Shown here one piece after another: positions 35,857 to 44,162 of a stretch of 64,000 bases of DNA (position 1 is its first letter; the number at the start of each line of letters is the position of its first letter). The notes under the pieces are model-generated. The model was not told the DNA's origin and ran no database searches. It was given only the letters and a program-made list of their open reading frames with translations. The position numbers and the translations under genes were made by a program. Source of the DNA: Deltaproteobacteria bacterium (lineage in GTDB: Bacteria > Myxococcota_A > UBA9160 > UBA4427); contig JADJOR010000011.1 of the NCBI GenBank assembly GCA_016713665.1, forward strand, positions 248,001-312,000. The letters run 5' to 3'.

Positions 35857-36570
35857 ATGTCGGAGGGGCTCGAACGCGATCCGCAACGCGAGCGCCTGCT
35901 CGATGCGGCCGAGGCCTGCCTCGCGCGCTTCGGGCTCGCGAAGACGACGGCCGAGGACGTCGCCCGGGCGGCCGGCCTCTCGCGGGCGACGGTGTACCGG
36001 CAGTTCGGGAGCCGCGACGGGCTGATCGCGGCGGTGACCACGCGCGAGGCCGAGCGCTGTGCCGCGGCGGCGATCGATCATCTCCGGCGCTTCGACGACA
36101 TCGGCGACTGGGTCGTCGAGGGCATCCTCTTCTGCCTGCGCGACATCCCCGCGCGGCCGCTCTTGGTCCAGCTCGGCGGACGCGAGGCGTTCGTCACGGC
36201 GAGCCGCGTCGTGCTCCGCTCCGAACGCATGCGCACCCTCGGCTCCGACATCCTGCGGCCGCTCTTCGAGCGCGCTCGCGAGCGCGGTCGGCTCATCGAC
36301 GACTTCGACCTCGACGAGTTCAGCGAGTGGGTGCTGCGGGCGCTGATGTCGTTCCTCGTGGTCCGTTCTTCGGTCCATCGGGACGAGGAAGCGCTGCGCG
36401 GGATGCTGCGGCGGATGCTGCTGCCGGCGATCCTGAAGCCCGCAGGCGCGGGGACGATCGAACCGGGCGGGGCGAGCATCGCAGTCGACGCAGTCGACGC
36501 GGCGGACGCGACGGACGCGACGGACGCAACGGACTCGGCGGGCGCGGCGAACGCGAGCGGGGCCCGCTGA
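35857..36570 (+). CDS. TetR-family transcriptional regulator
   Basis: A 237-residue repressor from ATG at 35857 (GGGGGGA upstream). The N-terminal helix-turn-helix reads RERLLDAAEACLARFG, then TTAEDVARAAGLSRATVYRQF, the standard TetR recognition region. The rest is a helical ligand-binding domain. An odd low-complexity tail of Ala/Asp/Thr (about residues 206-237) is encoded by six 9 bp repeats. The stop overlaps the start of the kinase-like gene by one base, so the two are co-translated. The divergent flavoprotein gene is the likely regulated target; the ligand is unknown. Confidence 0.93.
   Translation: MSEGLERDPQRERLLDAAEACLARFGLAKTTAEDVARAAGLSRATVYRQFGSRDGLIAAVTTREAERCAAAAIDHLRRFDDIGDWVVEGILFCLRDIPARPLLVQLGGREAFVTASRVVLRSERMRTLGSDILRPLFERARERGRLIDDFDLDEFSEWVLRALMSFLVVRSSVHRDEEALRGMLRRMLLPAILKPAGAGTIEPGGASIAVDAVDAADATDATDATDSAGAANASGAR
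36481..36534 (+). repeat. Six tandem 9 bp repeats inside the TetR gene
   Basis: Consecutive 9-mers of the form GC(A/G)(G/A)(T/C)(C/G)GAC, the commonest being GCGACGGAC, encode the Ala-x-Asp repeats of the TetR C-terminal tail. The array keeps the reading frame, so changes in copy number would lengthen or shorten the tail without a frameshift. Confidence 0.85.
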
Positions 36571-37811
36571 TGGACGGACGGCTCGCTCTCGGCGTGCGCG
36601 TGCTCGGGGCGGCCTCGCGCATCGCCGTCGATCGCGTGCAGGAGGCCTTCGGCGGCGGACTGCCGCGGACGCCGGAGCAGCTCGTCGAGCGCGAGGTTCT
36701 CGATGCGCTCCTGCACGCCCATGCGCCGGAGGGCGCCGAGCCCCTCCCGCCCCTGCGATCCGCGCGCCTGCCCGGCGTCGCGTTCGAGAGCAGCAACTGC
36801 ACGAACTTCCTGATCGAGCCCGACTTCGAGCCCCTCGCTCCGCGCGCCGGGGCGACCGGTGTGACGGCGTCGCCTGCCCTGCCCCGCACGCTCTATGCGA
36901 AGCTCCCCTGCCGCGATCTCGCGACCCGGACCTTCGCGAACGCCATCGGCTTCTGGGAGACCGAGGTCGCCTTCTGTCGGAACCTCGCCCACCGCGTCCC
37001 GATCCGCGTTCCGAAGGTGCATGCCGTCGCCCAGCAGGGCTCGCGCTTCGTGCTGCTGCTCGAGAACCTCCACGAGCTCGAGGGCGCGACCCTCTTCATC
37101 AACCGCGACATGGCCCGCGGCACGACGATCGAGCGCGCCCGCCGCGTCGTGCAGACCTTCGCGGCGCTCCACGCCGCCTTCTGGGGCCTTTCCGAGGCCG
37201 AACGCGAGCCGCTCCTGCCGCGGCGCCTTCATCCCTATCTCGCGCCCGGCGGCCGCGAGACGATGCGGGCGCTCAACGCCTCGGCCATCGATCGGGCCCA
37301 CCGCGCCGCCCCCGCCCTCTTCACGCGGAGCCATGCCGCGATCGCGCACGCCGCCATCGGGAAGTGGGACGCCCTGATGGACGTCTGGTATGCGGAGCCC
37401 CTGACGCTGATCCACGGCGACAGCCACCTCGGCAACTGCTTCGAGTACGCGACGCCCGAGGGCCCGCGCATGGGCATGCTCGACTTCCAGGGCGTGCAGT
37501 GGTGTCGCGGGATCCGCGACGTGCAGTACTTCCTCATCAATTCGCTCGAGCCCGAGCTCCTCGCGGCGCACGAGCCGGCGCTGATCGATCTCTACGTCGC
37601 GGAGCTCGGAGCGCGGGGCGTGGCTCTCGACGCGGCCGAGGCGCGCATGCAGTACCGCGCCTTCGCGTTCCAGACGCTGATGGTGGCTGTCGTCTCCCTC
37701 GGCGTCGGCGGGATGGTCGAGCGCTCGGAGACCGTCGAAGCGGTCCTGCGCCGCAGTGTCGCCGCGATCGACCGGCTCGGATTCGGAGAGTGGCTCGCGA
37801 AGATCGATTAG
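36570..37811 (+). CDS. APH/EcKinase-like phosphotransferase
   Basis: A 413-residue protein of the aminoglycoside-phosphotransferase/EcKinase-like fold. ATP-site Lys111 (LYAKLPC), catalytic loop IHGDSHLGN (Asp284, Asn289) and the DFG-equivalent LDFQ (Asp305) are intact. It would phosphorylate a small molecule; related genes occur with lipid and steroid catabolism genes. It is the second gene of the TetR operon (1 bp TGATG overlap). The longer upstream frame to 33867 is antisense to the flavoprotein and not real. Its 3' end overlaps the convergent mtgA by 4 bp. Confidence 0.9.
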   Translation: MDGRLALGVRVLGAASRIAVDRVQEAFGGGLPRTPEQLVEREVLDALLHAHAPEGAEPLPPLRSARLPGVAFESSNCTNFLIEPDFEPLAPRAGATGVTASPALPRTLYAKLPCRDLATRTFANAIGFWETEVAFCRNLAHRVPIRVPKVHAVAQQGSRFVLLLENLHELEGATLFINRDMARGTTIERARRVVQTFAALHAAFWGLSEAEREPLLPRRLHPYLAPGGRETMRALNASAIDRAHRAAPALFTRSHAAIAHAAIGKWDALMDVWYAEPLTLIHGDSHLGNCFEYATPEGPRMGMLDFQGVQWCRGIRDVQYFLINSLEPELLAAHEPALIDLYVAELGARGVALDAAEARMQYRAFAFQTLMVAVVSLGVGGMVERSETVEAVLRRSVAAIDRLGFGEWLAKID

Positions 37812-38905
37812 AGATGCCGCAGGATCCAGCTCTGCCGCTTGCGCATGTACGCCGACGGATTCGCGGGATTCGAGCGCAGCGGGCTCGGCAGGGCCGCCGC
37901 GAGCAGCGCGGACTCGTGGGGCACGAGCTTCGCAGCCGAATGCTTGAAATAACGTCGCGACGCCGCCTCCGCGCCGAAGACCCCGTCTCCGAGCTCGGCG
38001 ATGTTGAGATAGACCTCGAGGATCCGCTGCTTCGGCCAGATCCACTCGATCCAGATCGTGAACCAGGCCTCGAAGACCTTGCGCAGGAAGCTGCGCCCGG
38101 GCCAGAGGAAGAGGTTCTTCGCGACCTGCTGGCTGATCGTCGACGCCCCGCGCAGCGAGCCGCCGTCGCGCCACTCGTCGAGCGCGTTCTGCAGCTCCTT
38201 CCAGTCGAAGCCGGCGTGGTCGTAGAAGCGCTGGTCCTCGGAAGCGACGACCGCCCGGCGCAGAGAACGCGCGATCTCCTCTCGCGGCGTCCAGTCGTAG
38301 TCGAGGTCGAAGACGCGCCCCTCGATCCGGGCGTCGACCCAGCGCTTCAGCATCATCGCCGACGCCGGCGGAGGGACGAAGCGGAACAGCGTCACGGGCA
38401 CCGCCGGCATCACGATCAGGAAGAGCGCCGTGTAGGCGAAGAGACGACCCAGTCGTCGCCGCGGACTCGCGCTCTCTGCCCGAGCCACGGACCCGGGCTC
38501 GACCAGACCGCTCTTCGAGACCGGACCAGCCCCTCCGCGTCGCTGCAAGTCCTTCGGACCGGACCCGGCCGACCGCGTCGCCCGCTTCGTCCGTTGCGTC
38601 TTCCTCGACCTGGGCCTGGGCCGCGGCTCCCCCGCCACGATCCGGTCCCCATCCGGTCCACGCGGTGCGTGCGAGAGCGGGGCGAGATCGTCGGATTCGA
38701 AAGCATCGCTGGATGTGCCCTCCCCGTCGCGCGGCGGATCGGATGCGGCGTCGACAGGATCGGCGGTCTCTTCGCCCGTGGTGTCGTCCGGGTCACCGAG
38801 CTCCTGCTCGAGCAGGGCGAAGGGATTCGCATCGGTCGGGCTCGCTTGCCCGCCGTTCCGCCTGTCCCCCCGACCTCGACCGCGCGCACGCGAACGGAAT
38901 CTCAT
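37808..38905 (-). CDS. mtgA: Monofunctional peptidoglycan glycosyltransferase (GT51)
   Basis: A GT51-type enzyme that polymerises lipid II into glycan strands in the inner membrane. One membrane anchor (about 153-175) precedes the catalytic domain (about 190-350), with the catalytic Glu in VVASEDQRFYDH (Glu223), the GASTISQQVAKNLFL helix and KQRILEVYLNIAELG. The N-terminal 140 residues are unusual: a disordered Arg/Gly/Asp/Pro-rich cytoplasmic tail, where MtgA is normally about 240 residues in total. Start is uncertain: ATG at 38905 was chosen; GTG at 38950 is in frame, and neither has a strong ribosome-binding site. Confidence 0.9.
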   Translation of the reverse strand: MRFRSRARGRGRGDRRNGGQASPTDANPFALLEQELGDPDDTTGEETADPVDAASDPPRDGEGTSSDAFESDDLAPLSHAPRGPDGDRIVAGEPRPRPRSRKTQRTKRATRSAGSGPKDLQRRGGAGPVSKSGLVEPGSVARAESASPRRRLGRLFAYTALFLIVMPAVPVTLFRFVPPPASAMMLKRWVDARIEGRVFDLDYDWTPREEIARSLRRAVVASEDQRFYDHAGFDWKELQNALDEWRDGGSLRGASTISQQVAKNLFLWPGRSFLRKVFEAWFTIWIEWIWPKQRILEVYLNIAELGDGVFGAEAASRRYFKHSAAKLVPHESALLAAALPSPLRSNPANPSAYMRKRQSWILRHL

Positions 38906-39114
38906 CCCGCGCTGATCCCACCCCCCGGCTGGATCGCGCAAACGTGGCACAGGCCGACGGGCGCGGCGACCCGCGCGGGCCGCGCCCCGCCGCCCGTCGA
39001 GTCCGCGCGTTCACGGCCCGTCTCCGCCGCGACACACGGTGCAGCCGATCCGGGCCTCTGGCATGCTCGACCTCCCAAGCGAGTCGCGCGCGCCTCGACG
39101 CGACCCCGCACGAC

Positions 39115-39138
39115 ACCTCGGAACCTCGGAACCTCGGA
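39115..39138 (+). repeat. Three tandem 8 bp repeats upstream of bcp
   Basis: Three perfect copies of ACCTCGGA lie 22 bp before the bcp start codon, followed by a degenerate fourth (CCTCAGGA) that merges into the AGGAG ribosome-binding site. Possible slippage array; no known function. Confidence 0.8.
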
Positions 39139-39159
39139 CCTCAGGAGACCCCCGCAATC

Positions 39160-39636
39160 ATGTCGATCGAAGAAGGCAAGAAGGCCCCCGCATTCACGCT
39201 GACGGACGAGAACGGCAAGAAGCATTCGCTCAAGGACTACGCCGGCAAGCACGTCCTCGTCTACTTCTATCCCAAGGACGACACGCCCGGCTGCACGAAG
39301 GAGGCCTGCGGCTTCCGCGACCTCTTCGCCGACCTCAAGAAGCGCGGCATGGTCATCCTCGGCGTCTCTCCGGACGGCGCCGCGGCCCATCAGAAGTTCA
39401 TCGCGAAGTACGAGCTGCCCTTCACGCTGCTCTCGGATCCCGACAAGGAGCTGATGACGAACTACGGCGCCTACGGCGAGAAGATGATGTACGGCAAGAA
39501 GGTGACCGGCGTGATCCGATCGAGCGTCTGGATCGGGCCGGACGGCAAGGTCATCAAGCATTGGAAGAAGGTCCCGAAGGCGGAGACCCATCCGGCGTCG
39601 GTGCTCGCGGAGCTCGAGGCGTACGAAAAGGGCTGA
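39160..39636 (+). CDS. bcp: Thioredoxin-dependent peroxiredoxin, Bcp/PrxQ type
   Basis: A 158-residue peroxiredoxin that reduces hydrogen peroxide and organic hydroperoxides in the cytoplasm. The active site DDTPGCTKEAC holds the peroxidatic Cys45 and the resolving Cys50, the classic 5-residue spacing of the 2-Cys PrxQ subgroup. The conserved Arg lies in VIRSSVWIG. Length is normal. ATG at 39160 has AGGAG somewhat far upstream (about 12 bp). It is divergent from mtgA. Confidence 0.97.
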   Translation: MSIEEGKKAPAFTLTDENGKKHSLKDYAGKHVLVYFYPKDDTPGCTKEACGFRDLFADLKKRGMVILGVSPDGAAAHQKFIAKYELPFTLLSDPDKELMTNYGAYGEKMMYGKKVTGVIRSSVWIGPDGKVIKHWKKVPKAETHPASVLAELEAYEKG

Positions 39637-39778
39637 GGGCGACAGCCAGGTCTTCGCGAGGGGGCGGCTCCCGACAGTCCGGGTGGTCTACGAGCGGACA
39701 TGCGAGCCCGGCTCTGCGGTCCGGCTTGGAACGGCGGCCTTTTCCGAGAACGAGACTCACCGTGGGGAGAGCATCGGC

Positions 39779-40000
39779 ATGAAGGTCTGCTATCGCGTCG
39801 AGATCGAGCGTGAGGACGACGGTCGCTTCCTCGCCGAAGTGATGGAGCTCCCCGGCGCCATGGCTTATGGCCGCTCCGCCGAGGAAGCGCTCGCCCACGT
39901 CCAGGCCCTTGCCCTTCGCGTGCTGGCCGACCAGCTCGAGCACGATGAGGGGCCACGGGGACCGGTCGATGTCCAGTTCGAGACTTCGGCCGCCGCCTGA
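39779..40000 (+). CDS. hicB: HicB-family antitoxin
   Basis: A 73-residue protein with the HicB partial RNase-H fold: MKVCYRVEIEREDDGRFLAEV, the PGAMAYGRSAEEALAHV turn and helix, and a C-terminal tail ending FETSAAA. This short HicB form is usually followed by hicA, as here. It should neutralise HicA and bind the operon promoter. ATG at 39779; GGGGAG lies about 10 bp upstream. Confidence 0.88.
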   Translation: MKVCYRVEIEREDDGRFLAEVMELPGAMAYGRSAEEALAHVQALALRVLADQLEHDEGPRGPVDVQFETSAAA

Positions 40001-40014
40001 GGCCGGCGGACTGA

Positions 40015-40218
40015 AGCGCGACCAAGGCGTCGCGGGTCTTTACTGCACTGCTTCGCATCGGCTGGAGCGTCAAACGGGAGGCGCACGGATCCCACAAGGT
40101 CCTCGCCCGAGAAGGCTTCCCGAGCTTCGTGTGGTCCTTCCACGATCGCGATGAAGTCGGCCCGCGGAAGCTGGCCCGAATCTCGAAGCGAACAGGTCTG
40201 CGTCCAGAAGACCTCTGA
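40015..40218 (+). pseudogene. hicA: HicA-like toxin frame without a start codon (probable frameshift)
   Basis: The frame ending at 40216-40218 encodes an almost complete HicA toxin: ALLRIGWSVKREAHGSHKVL, with the catalytic GSH His, then FPSFVWSFHD, LARISKRTGLRPEDL. It opens right after an in-frame TGA at 40012-40014, with no ATG, GTG or TTG before the conserved core. A different frame beginning ATG at 39971, inside the hicB end, would reach this region if one base were removed near 40015-40026. That suggests a single-base insertion that disables the toxin, or a sequencing error. An unusual start codon cannot be ruled out. Confidence 0.7.
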
Positions 40219-40245
40219 TCGCCTCACGGGTCGCGTCCCCTGCCC

Positions 40246-41376
40246 CTACGCCAGCCCGAATTGCGGGAGCGAGCCCTCCGCGATCAGAGTCAGGCTGCCC
40301 GTCCCTTCGCCATCGAGGCCGGCGCCGCGGACTGTCAGCGCGACGGGCTGGATGCGGTGGATCGGCCGGACGCGCGCGCCGTCCGGGCGCACGACCTCGC
40401 AGGGATGGGAGACGTCCCAGGTATCGCTCTCGAGGTGGTCGTCGCCGCGCCAGACGCCGAGCCCGCGGCCGTCCTGGTAGCCGCCGCTGTACCCGAGGCC
40501 CTGCATGTCGACCGCGGGACACAGCGCCCGGGCCTCGATCACGACCTCGCGGCCGTCGCGGGTCGAAGCCTCGAAGCGCGCGCGCTTCACGCGGCGAGGG
40601 CGCGCGTCGTCGTGGAACTCGAGGATGGGCTTCGCGTCCTTCAGATGGATGTGCTGGAGCGGGGCGGACCCGTCCCCACGTGCGGCGATCTCGGCCGTGA
40701 AGTAGCTCGGCCGACCCGAGAACTGCGCGATCTGCAGGTGGCCACCGATCGACGTGCTCGACGAGCTCGAAGAGAAGAAGAGGAACGCGAAGAAGGAGCC
40801 CGAAGAGGGCGCCGGCGGCGGACCCGTGACCGGTTCGGGGATGCCCATCATCTCGCGCACGCCCCAGGAGTGGTCCCGTGTCGCCCACCAGCGGTCGAGG
40901 ACGATGCGCTCGCCGGCGAGCTCGAGGGTTCCGGTGCAGTGGCCGACCTGGTCGAAGCGGCGCGACTCCTCGACGACGCGGCCGCGCACGCGGGTGAAGC
41001 GGGCGGATTCCTCCTGCGCAGGAAACTCCCCGACCCACTCGAGATCGGCCGCGACGCCATCGGCGCCGGTCCGCGCGAGCCGCAGGCGCGCGCGCCGCAG
41101 CGGGTCGAGGATCTCGACCGAGAACGGACCGACCGCGGTCTCGAAGCGCGGGCGCAGCGAGCGCGAGGCGCGGACGTTGAACTGTCGGCCGTTGCGAATC
41201 GCGATGAAGCCGGCGTCGACCACGTTCATGTTGTTGTAGACGCCGAGAGTGAGCTGGAGCGTGCCTCCACCGCGGGGATCCGATGCGGCGAACCAGTAGC
41301 GATCGAAGAAGCGCGGATCGCTCGTGCCGACGTGGTCGAAGGTCGTCGGATGGGTGTGCCAGAGGGTGTCGTCCAT
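40246..41376 (-). CDS. CrtC/AttH-like lipocalin-type protein of unknown function
   Basis: About 376 residues from ATG at 41376 (an alternative ATG at 41388 lies inside a palindrome). The sequence is beta-rich, without signal peptide or membrane helix, and resembles the AttH/hydroxyneurosporene-hydratase-like (CrtC) lipocalin group: FDRYWFAASDP, LDRWWATRDHSWGVR (a Trp/His-rich block) and a C-terminal strand set. Such proteins hydrate or bind lipids and isoprenoids; no function can be assigned here. A striking FFAFLFFSSSSSSTS stretch in the middle looks like a low-complexity insertion. It is divergent from the kinase-like gene at 41500. Confidence 0.85.
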   Translation of the reverse strand: MDDTLWHTHPTTFDHVGTSDPRFFDRYWFAASDPRGGGTLQLTLGVYNNMNVVDAGFIAIRNGRQFNVRASRSLRPRFETAVGPFSVEILDPLRRARLRLARTGADGVAADLEWVGEFPAQEESARFTRVRGRVVEESRRFDQVGHCTGTLELAGERIVLDRWWATRDHSWGVREMMGIPEPVTGPPPAPSSGSFFAFLFFSSSSSSTSIGGHLQIAQFSGRPSYFTAEIAARGDGSAPLQHIHLKDAKPILEFHDDARPRRVKRARFEASTRDGREVVIEARALCPAVDMQGLGYSGGYQDGRGLGVWRGDDHLESDTWDVSHPCEVVRPDGARVRPIHRIQPVALTVRGAGLDGEGTGSLTLIAEGSLPQFGLA

Positions 41377-41378
41377 GG

Positions 41379-41401
41379 GTGTGAGCATGATGGGCTCACA
41401 C
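41379..41401. promoter_or_regulatory. 23 bp inverted repeat at the start of the CrtC/AttH-like gene
   Basis: Perfect 8 bp arms GTGTGAGC (41379-41386) and GCTCACAC (41394-41401) are separated by 7 bp. The site lies directly upstream of the preferred ATG at 41376 and between two divergent genes. It contains TGTGA/TCACA half-sites, but the spacing (11 bp) is too wide for a CRP site. It is a good candidate operator for an unknown regulator. Confidence 0.6.
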
Positions 41402-41499
41402 TATCATGGCGCCCCGGGCTGTCGAGCGGGCTCGAGAGGGGTTGGGCGAGCGCGCGGCGGGACGGATGGCGCGGGGAAGAAGGCGCGAGGCATGAGGCG

Positions 41500-42612
41500 A
41501 TGAGCGAGCGGTCGACGAAGGACGGGGCGCCGCCGGATCGAGACGATGCGGGCGAATTCGAAGCGCGTCTGCTCGCCTGGCTCGCGCAGCGGATGCCCGA
41601 GGCGCGCGAGCTGCGGCTCTCGGGCCTGCGCAAGCCCGGCGCGGGCATGTCGAGCGATACGCATCTCTTCACGATCCACTGGTCGGAGGGCGGCGGGGCG
41701 CAGTCGCTCGACGCAGTACTGCGCTGTGCACCGCGGGCCGACGGTCCGTTTCCCGAGTACGACCTCGCGATGCAGTTCGGGATCATGCGCCAGCTCGGGC
41801 GACACACGGACGTGCCGGTCCCCGAGGTGCTCTGGCAGGAGAACGATCCGGCCTGGCTCGGCGTGCCGTTCCTCACGATGAAGGCCGTCGCCGGCGAGCC
41901 GCCCCTCGACTGGCCGTCCTATCACGCGAGCGGCTTCTACGCCGAGCTCTCGGAAGCGGATCGGCGAACGCTCTGGCGCAACACGATCGACGCCCTCGCG
42001 AAGCTCCACCGCGCGGACTGGCGCGCCGTCGGCCTCGACTTCGTGCCGGGCGGGCGCCCGGGCGACGATCCCGCGCGCTACATGCTGCAGTACTGGCGCC
42101 GCTATCTCGACGAGTGGATCAAGGACGACCCGCGCGAGGTCGTCCCGGTCTACGACGAGGCCCTCGACTGGCTCGAGCGGAACCAGCCGGCCTGCCCCCG
42201 CCAGAGCCTCGTCTGGGGCGACGCGAAGCTCGGCAACGTGCTCTATCGCGTCACGCCCGACGCATCGACGGGGGTCGAGGTCGCCGCCGTCATCGACTGG
42301 GAGATCGCGATGATCGGCGACCCCGAGGTCGATCTCGCGTCGCTGCGCATCTCGGACCTGCGGGCCCAGCAGTCGGCGGGGCAATGCCTGCCCGGGACGC
42401 CCTCCGAGGCGGAGCTGATCGCGCTCTACGAGCAGGCGACCGGCAAGCCGCTGCGGGACTACCGGTGGGCGCTCCTCTACTCAGCCTTCTGGCGAGGGGC
42501 CGTCACGATCAAGGTCATGCGGCGCATGAAGGCCCAGGGCCATCCGATCAGCGACGAAATGCTGGCGAACCACTTCCCGGTGCCCCTCATGCGGGAGCTG
42601 CTTTCGCGCTAG
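41500..42612 (+). CDS. Phosphotransferase-family (ACAD10/APH-like) protein
   Basis: A 370-residue protein of the aminoglycoside-phosphotransferase fold, of the type found in ACAD10-like lipid-catabolism clusters. The catalytic loop is WGDAKLGN (Asp241, Asn246); the metal-binding Asp is D266 in VIDWEIA; a nucleotide-binding Lys128 lies in FLTMKAV. It probably phosphorylates a hydroxyl on a small substrate. ATG at 41500 is the only good start in frame. The VOC gene follows after 113 bp. It is related in fold, not closely in sequence, to the kinase-like gene at 36570. Confidence 0.92.
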   Translation: MSERSTKDGAPPDRDDAGEFEARLLAWLAQRMPEARELRLSGLRKPGAGMSSDTHLFTIHWSEGGGAQSLDAVLRCAPRADGPFPEYDLAMQFGIMRQLGRHTDVPVPEVLWQENDPAWLGVPFLTMKAVAGEPPLDWPSYHASGFYAELSEADRRTLWRNTIDALAKLHRADWRAVGLDFVPGGRPGDDPARYMLQYWRRYLDEWIKDDPREVVPVYDEALDWLERNQPACPRQSLVWGDAKLGNVLYRVTPDASTGVEVAAVIDWEIAMIGDPEVDLASLRISDLRAQQSAGQCLPGTPSEAELIALYEQATGKPLRDYRWALLYSAFWRGAVTIKVMRRMKAQGHPISDEMLANHFPVPLMRELLSR

Positions 42613-42725
42613 CGTTCGAGAGCAGGCCCCGCTGCCCCGCGCGCCGCCATCCAGGTTGCCCTCCACGCAGGCATCCGCGCTGGCACGCGCTCCGACATCC
42701 AGACCGCCTGCAAGGAGGATTCGCA

Positions 42726-43127
42726 ATGGGCCTCGCTCATCCGATCGCCGGCTACTCCCACGTCAACATCCTGGTCGACGACCTCGCCGCCGCCCACGAC
42801 TTCTACATCAACAAGCTCGGCTTCAGCGTGCTCCCGCGGCCCGACTTCGGCGGCTTCGCCGGCGCCTGGTACCGGATCGGCGATCTCCAGCTCCATCTCT
42901 CGGTGGTCAAGGAGATGCCGGATCTGAAGGGCGGCTTCCCCCATCTGGCCCTCCACGTCGAGTCCGCGCATTTCGAGCAGACGATCGACGCGCTGAAGAG
43001 CATGGGCGTCCCCTTCGTGATGAACACGATGTCGCGGGAGGACTTCGGCGTGCCGGTGCGCGCCGCCTTCTGCAAGGATCCGGCGGGCAACGTCGTCGAG
43101 CTGACGGACGTCGGGCCGCTGGCCTAA
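42726..43127 (+). CDS. VOC-superfamily (glyoxalase/dioxygenase-fold) protein
   Basis: A 133-residue protein with two beta-alpha-beta-beta-beta modules. The first starts YSHVNILVDDLAAAHDFYINKLGF with a metal-ligand-type His12. The second starts LALHVESAHFEQTIDAL and ends DPAGNVVELTD, with a Glu at the usual metal site. Such enzymes bind a divalent metal and act as lyases, isomerases or dioxygenases; the reaction is unknown. ATG at 42726 has AAGGAGG upstream. It overlaps the end of the convergent amidohydrolase by 4 bp. Confidence 0.93.
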   Translation: MGLAHPIAGYSHVNILVDDLAAAHDFYINKLGFSVLPRPDFGGFAGAWYRIGDLQLHLSVVKEMPDLKGGFPHLALHVESAHFEQTIDALKSMGVPFVMNTMSREDFGVPVRAAFCKDPAGNVVELTDVGPLA

Positions 43128-43948
43128 CGCGACGGCGCGATCGACCAGAGGCGGGCCGCCGTCCCGCCGAGACAGGCCGCCTGCTCGCGCGCCGGGAGCC
43201 CGCCGAACGCGCGCCGTCCGAGCGCCACGAGCTCCGCGTAGCTGCGATCGTGGGTCTGGCTGAAATCCGAGCCCCACATCATGCGCTCGGCCCCGAACTC
43301 CCGCGCGATGCGCGCGACGAAGGGCTCGGGCTCGCCGTGATGTTCGACGCCGGAATCGATCACGTGGGTCGTGACCTTGAGATGGAGCTTCGGAAAGCGC
43401 GCGAGCGCGAACAGCGACTCGGGCTTGGCCGCGTCGGGGAATCCGCAGTGGTCGAGGGAGATGGGAGCGTCGCGGAAGGCCTCGAGGAAGGCGATCAGCT
43501 CGGCGAGCTGATGCGGCCCCATGATCGTCACGATGAGATGTGCCCCGAGCGAGAGCGCATGCTCCCAGAGCGGAAACGTCGCCGGATCCCCGAGCCACGA
43601 GGTCGTTCGCGAGACCGCGAAGATCCGCAGCCCCTGCATCCCGCGCTCCCCGATCCAGCGCTCGAGCTCGGCCGGCGGCGCGGGCCCCATCGGATCGATG
43701 CAGGCCGCCGACAGGAACTTCCCGGGGCGCGCCGCCGCACTGTCCGCGGCATAGGCATTGTCGAACGAGTACGCCCCGACGGCCTGGACGAGGACCGCCC
43801 GATCGACGCCCGACGCCGCCATCTCGTCCTCGAAGCGCTCGGCCGAGCACGGCGCGTCGAGGTACCACTGGCCCGAGAGCGAGCGGGGCGTGAACGGATA
43901 GCGCGCGGGATCCGGCGCGATCACGTGGACGTGGCTGTCGACGATCAC
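43124..43948 (-). CDS. Amidohydrolase-2 family metal-dependent hydrolase
   Basis: A 274-residue TIM-barrel hydrolase of the Amidohydrolase_2 family (ACMSD/LigI-like). The N-terminal metal site is DSHVH (His6, His8), a later ligand is in SLDHCG, and the catalytic Asp is in WGSDFSQ near the C-terminus. Family members decarboxylate or hydrolyse aromatic and lactone ring products. It starts with GTG at 43948, preceded by GGGAGG at good spacing. Its 214 bp divergent intergenic region is shared with the TauD-type dioxygenase operon, so it may belong to the same pathway. Confidence 0.9.
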   Translation of the reverse strand: MIVDSHVHVIAPDPARYPFTPRSLSGQWYLDAPCSAERFEDEMAASGVDRAVLVQAVGAYSFDNAYAADSAAARPGKFLSAACIDPMGPAPPAELERWIGERGMQGLRIFAVSRTTSWLGDPATFPLWEHALSLGAHLIVTIMGPHQLAELIAFLEAFRDAPISLDHCGFPDAAKPESLFALARFPKLHLKVTTHVIDSGVEHHGEPEPFVARIAREFGAERMMWGSDFSQTHDRSYAELVALGRRAFGGLPAREQAACLGGTAARLWSIAPSR

Positions 43949-44162
43949 GGCTCCCTCCCTTCGCTCACTTCCTCTTCCTCGCCCCGCCCTCGGCGGCATG
44001 CCTTTCGGGCCCTCAGCGACGTCGTATTGCAGGGTTGCGCCCGCGCGTCGGCGGACCGAAGCTAGGGTTCCCGATCGCATCCACGCAAGCGATTCCGAGT
44101 GACGGCTGCGGGCCGCCGTTCGGCCCGATGGCGCGAGTCGCGGGCGATCGGACGAGGTAGCC

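Noticed and set aside
33867..36569. Long N-terminal extension of the kinase-like gene ending at 37811
   Set aside because: It is antisense to the flavoprotein and crosses the TetR gene; the ATG at 36570 overlapping the TetR stop fits better.
41379..41401. CRP site
   Set aside because: TGTGA and TCACA half-sites are 11 bp apart rather than 6, so it is listed only as an unnamed palindrome.
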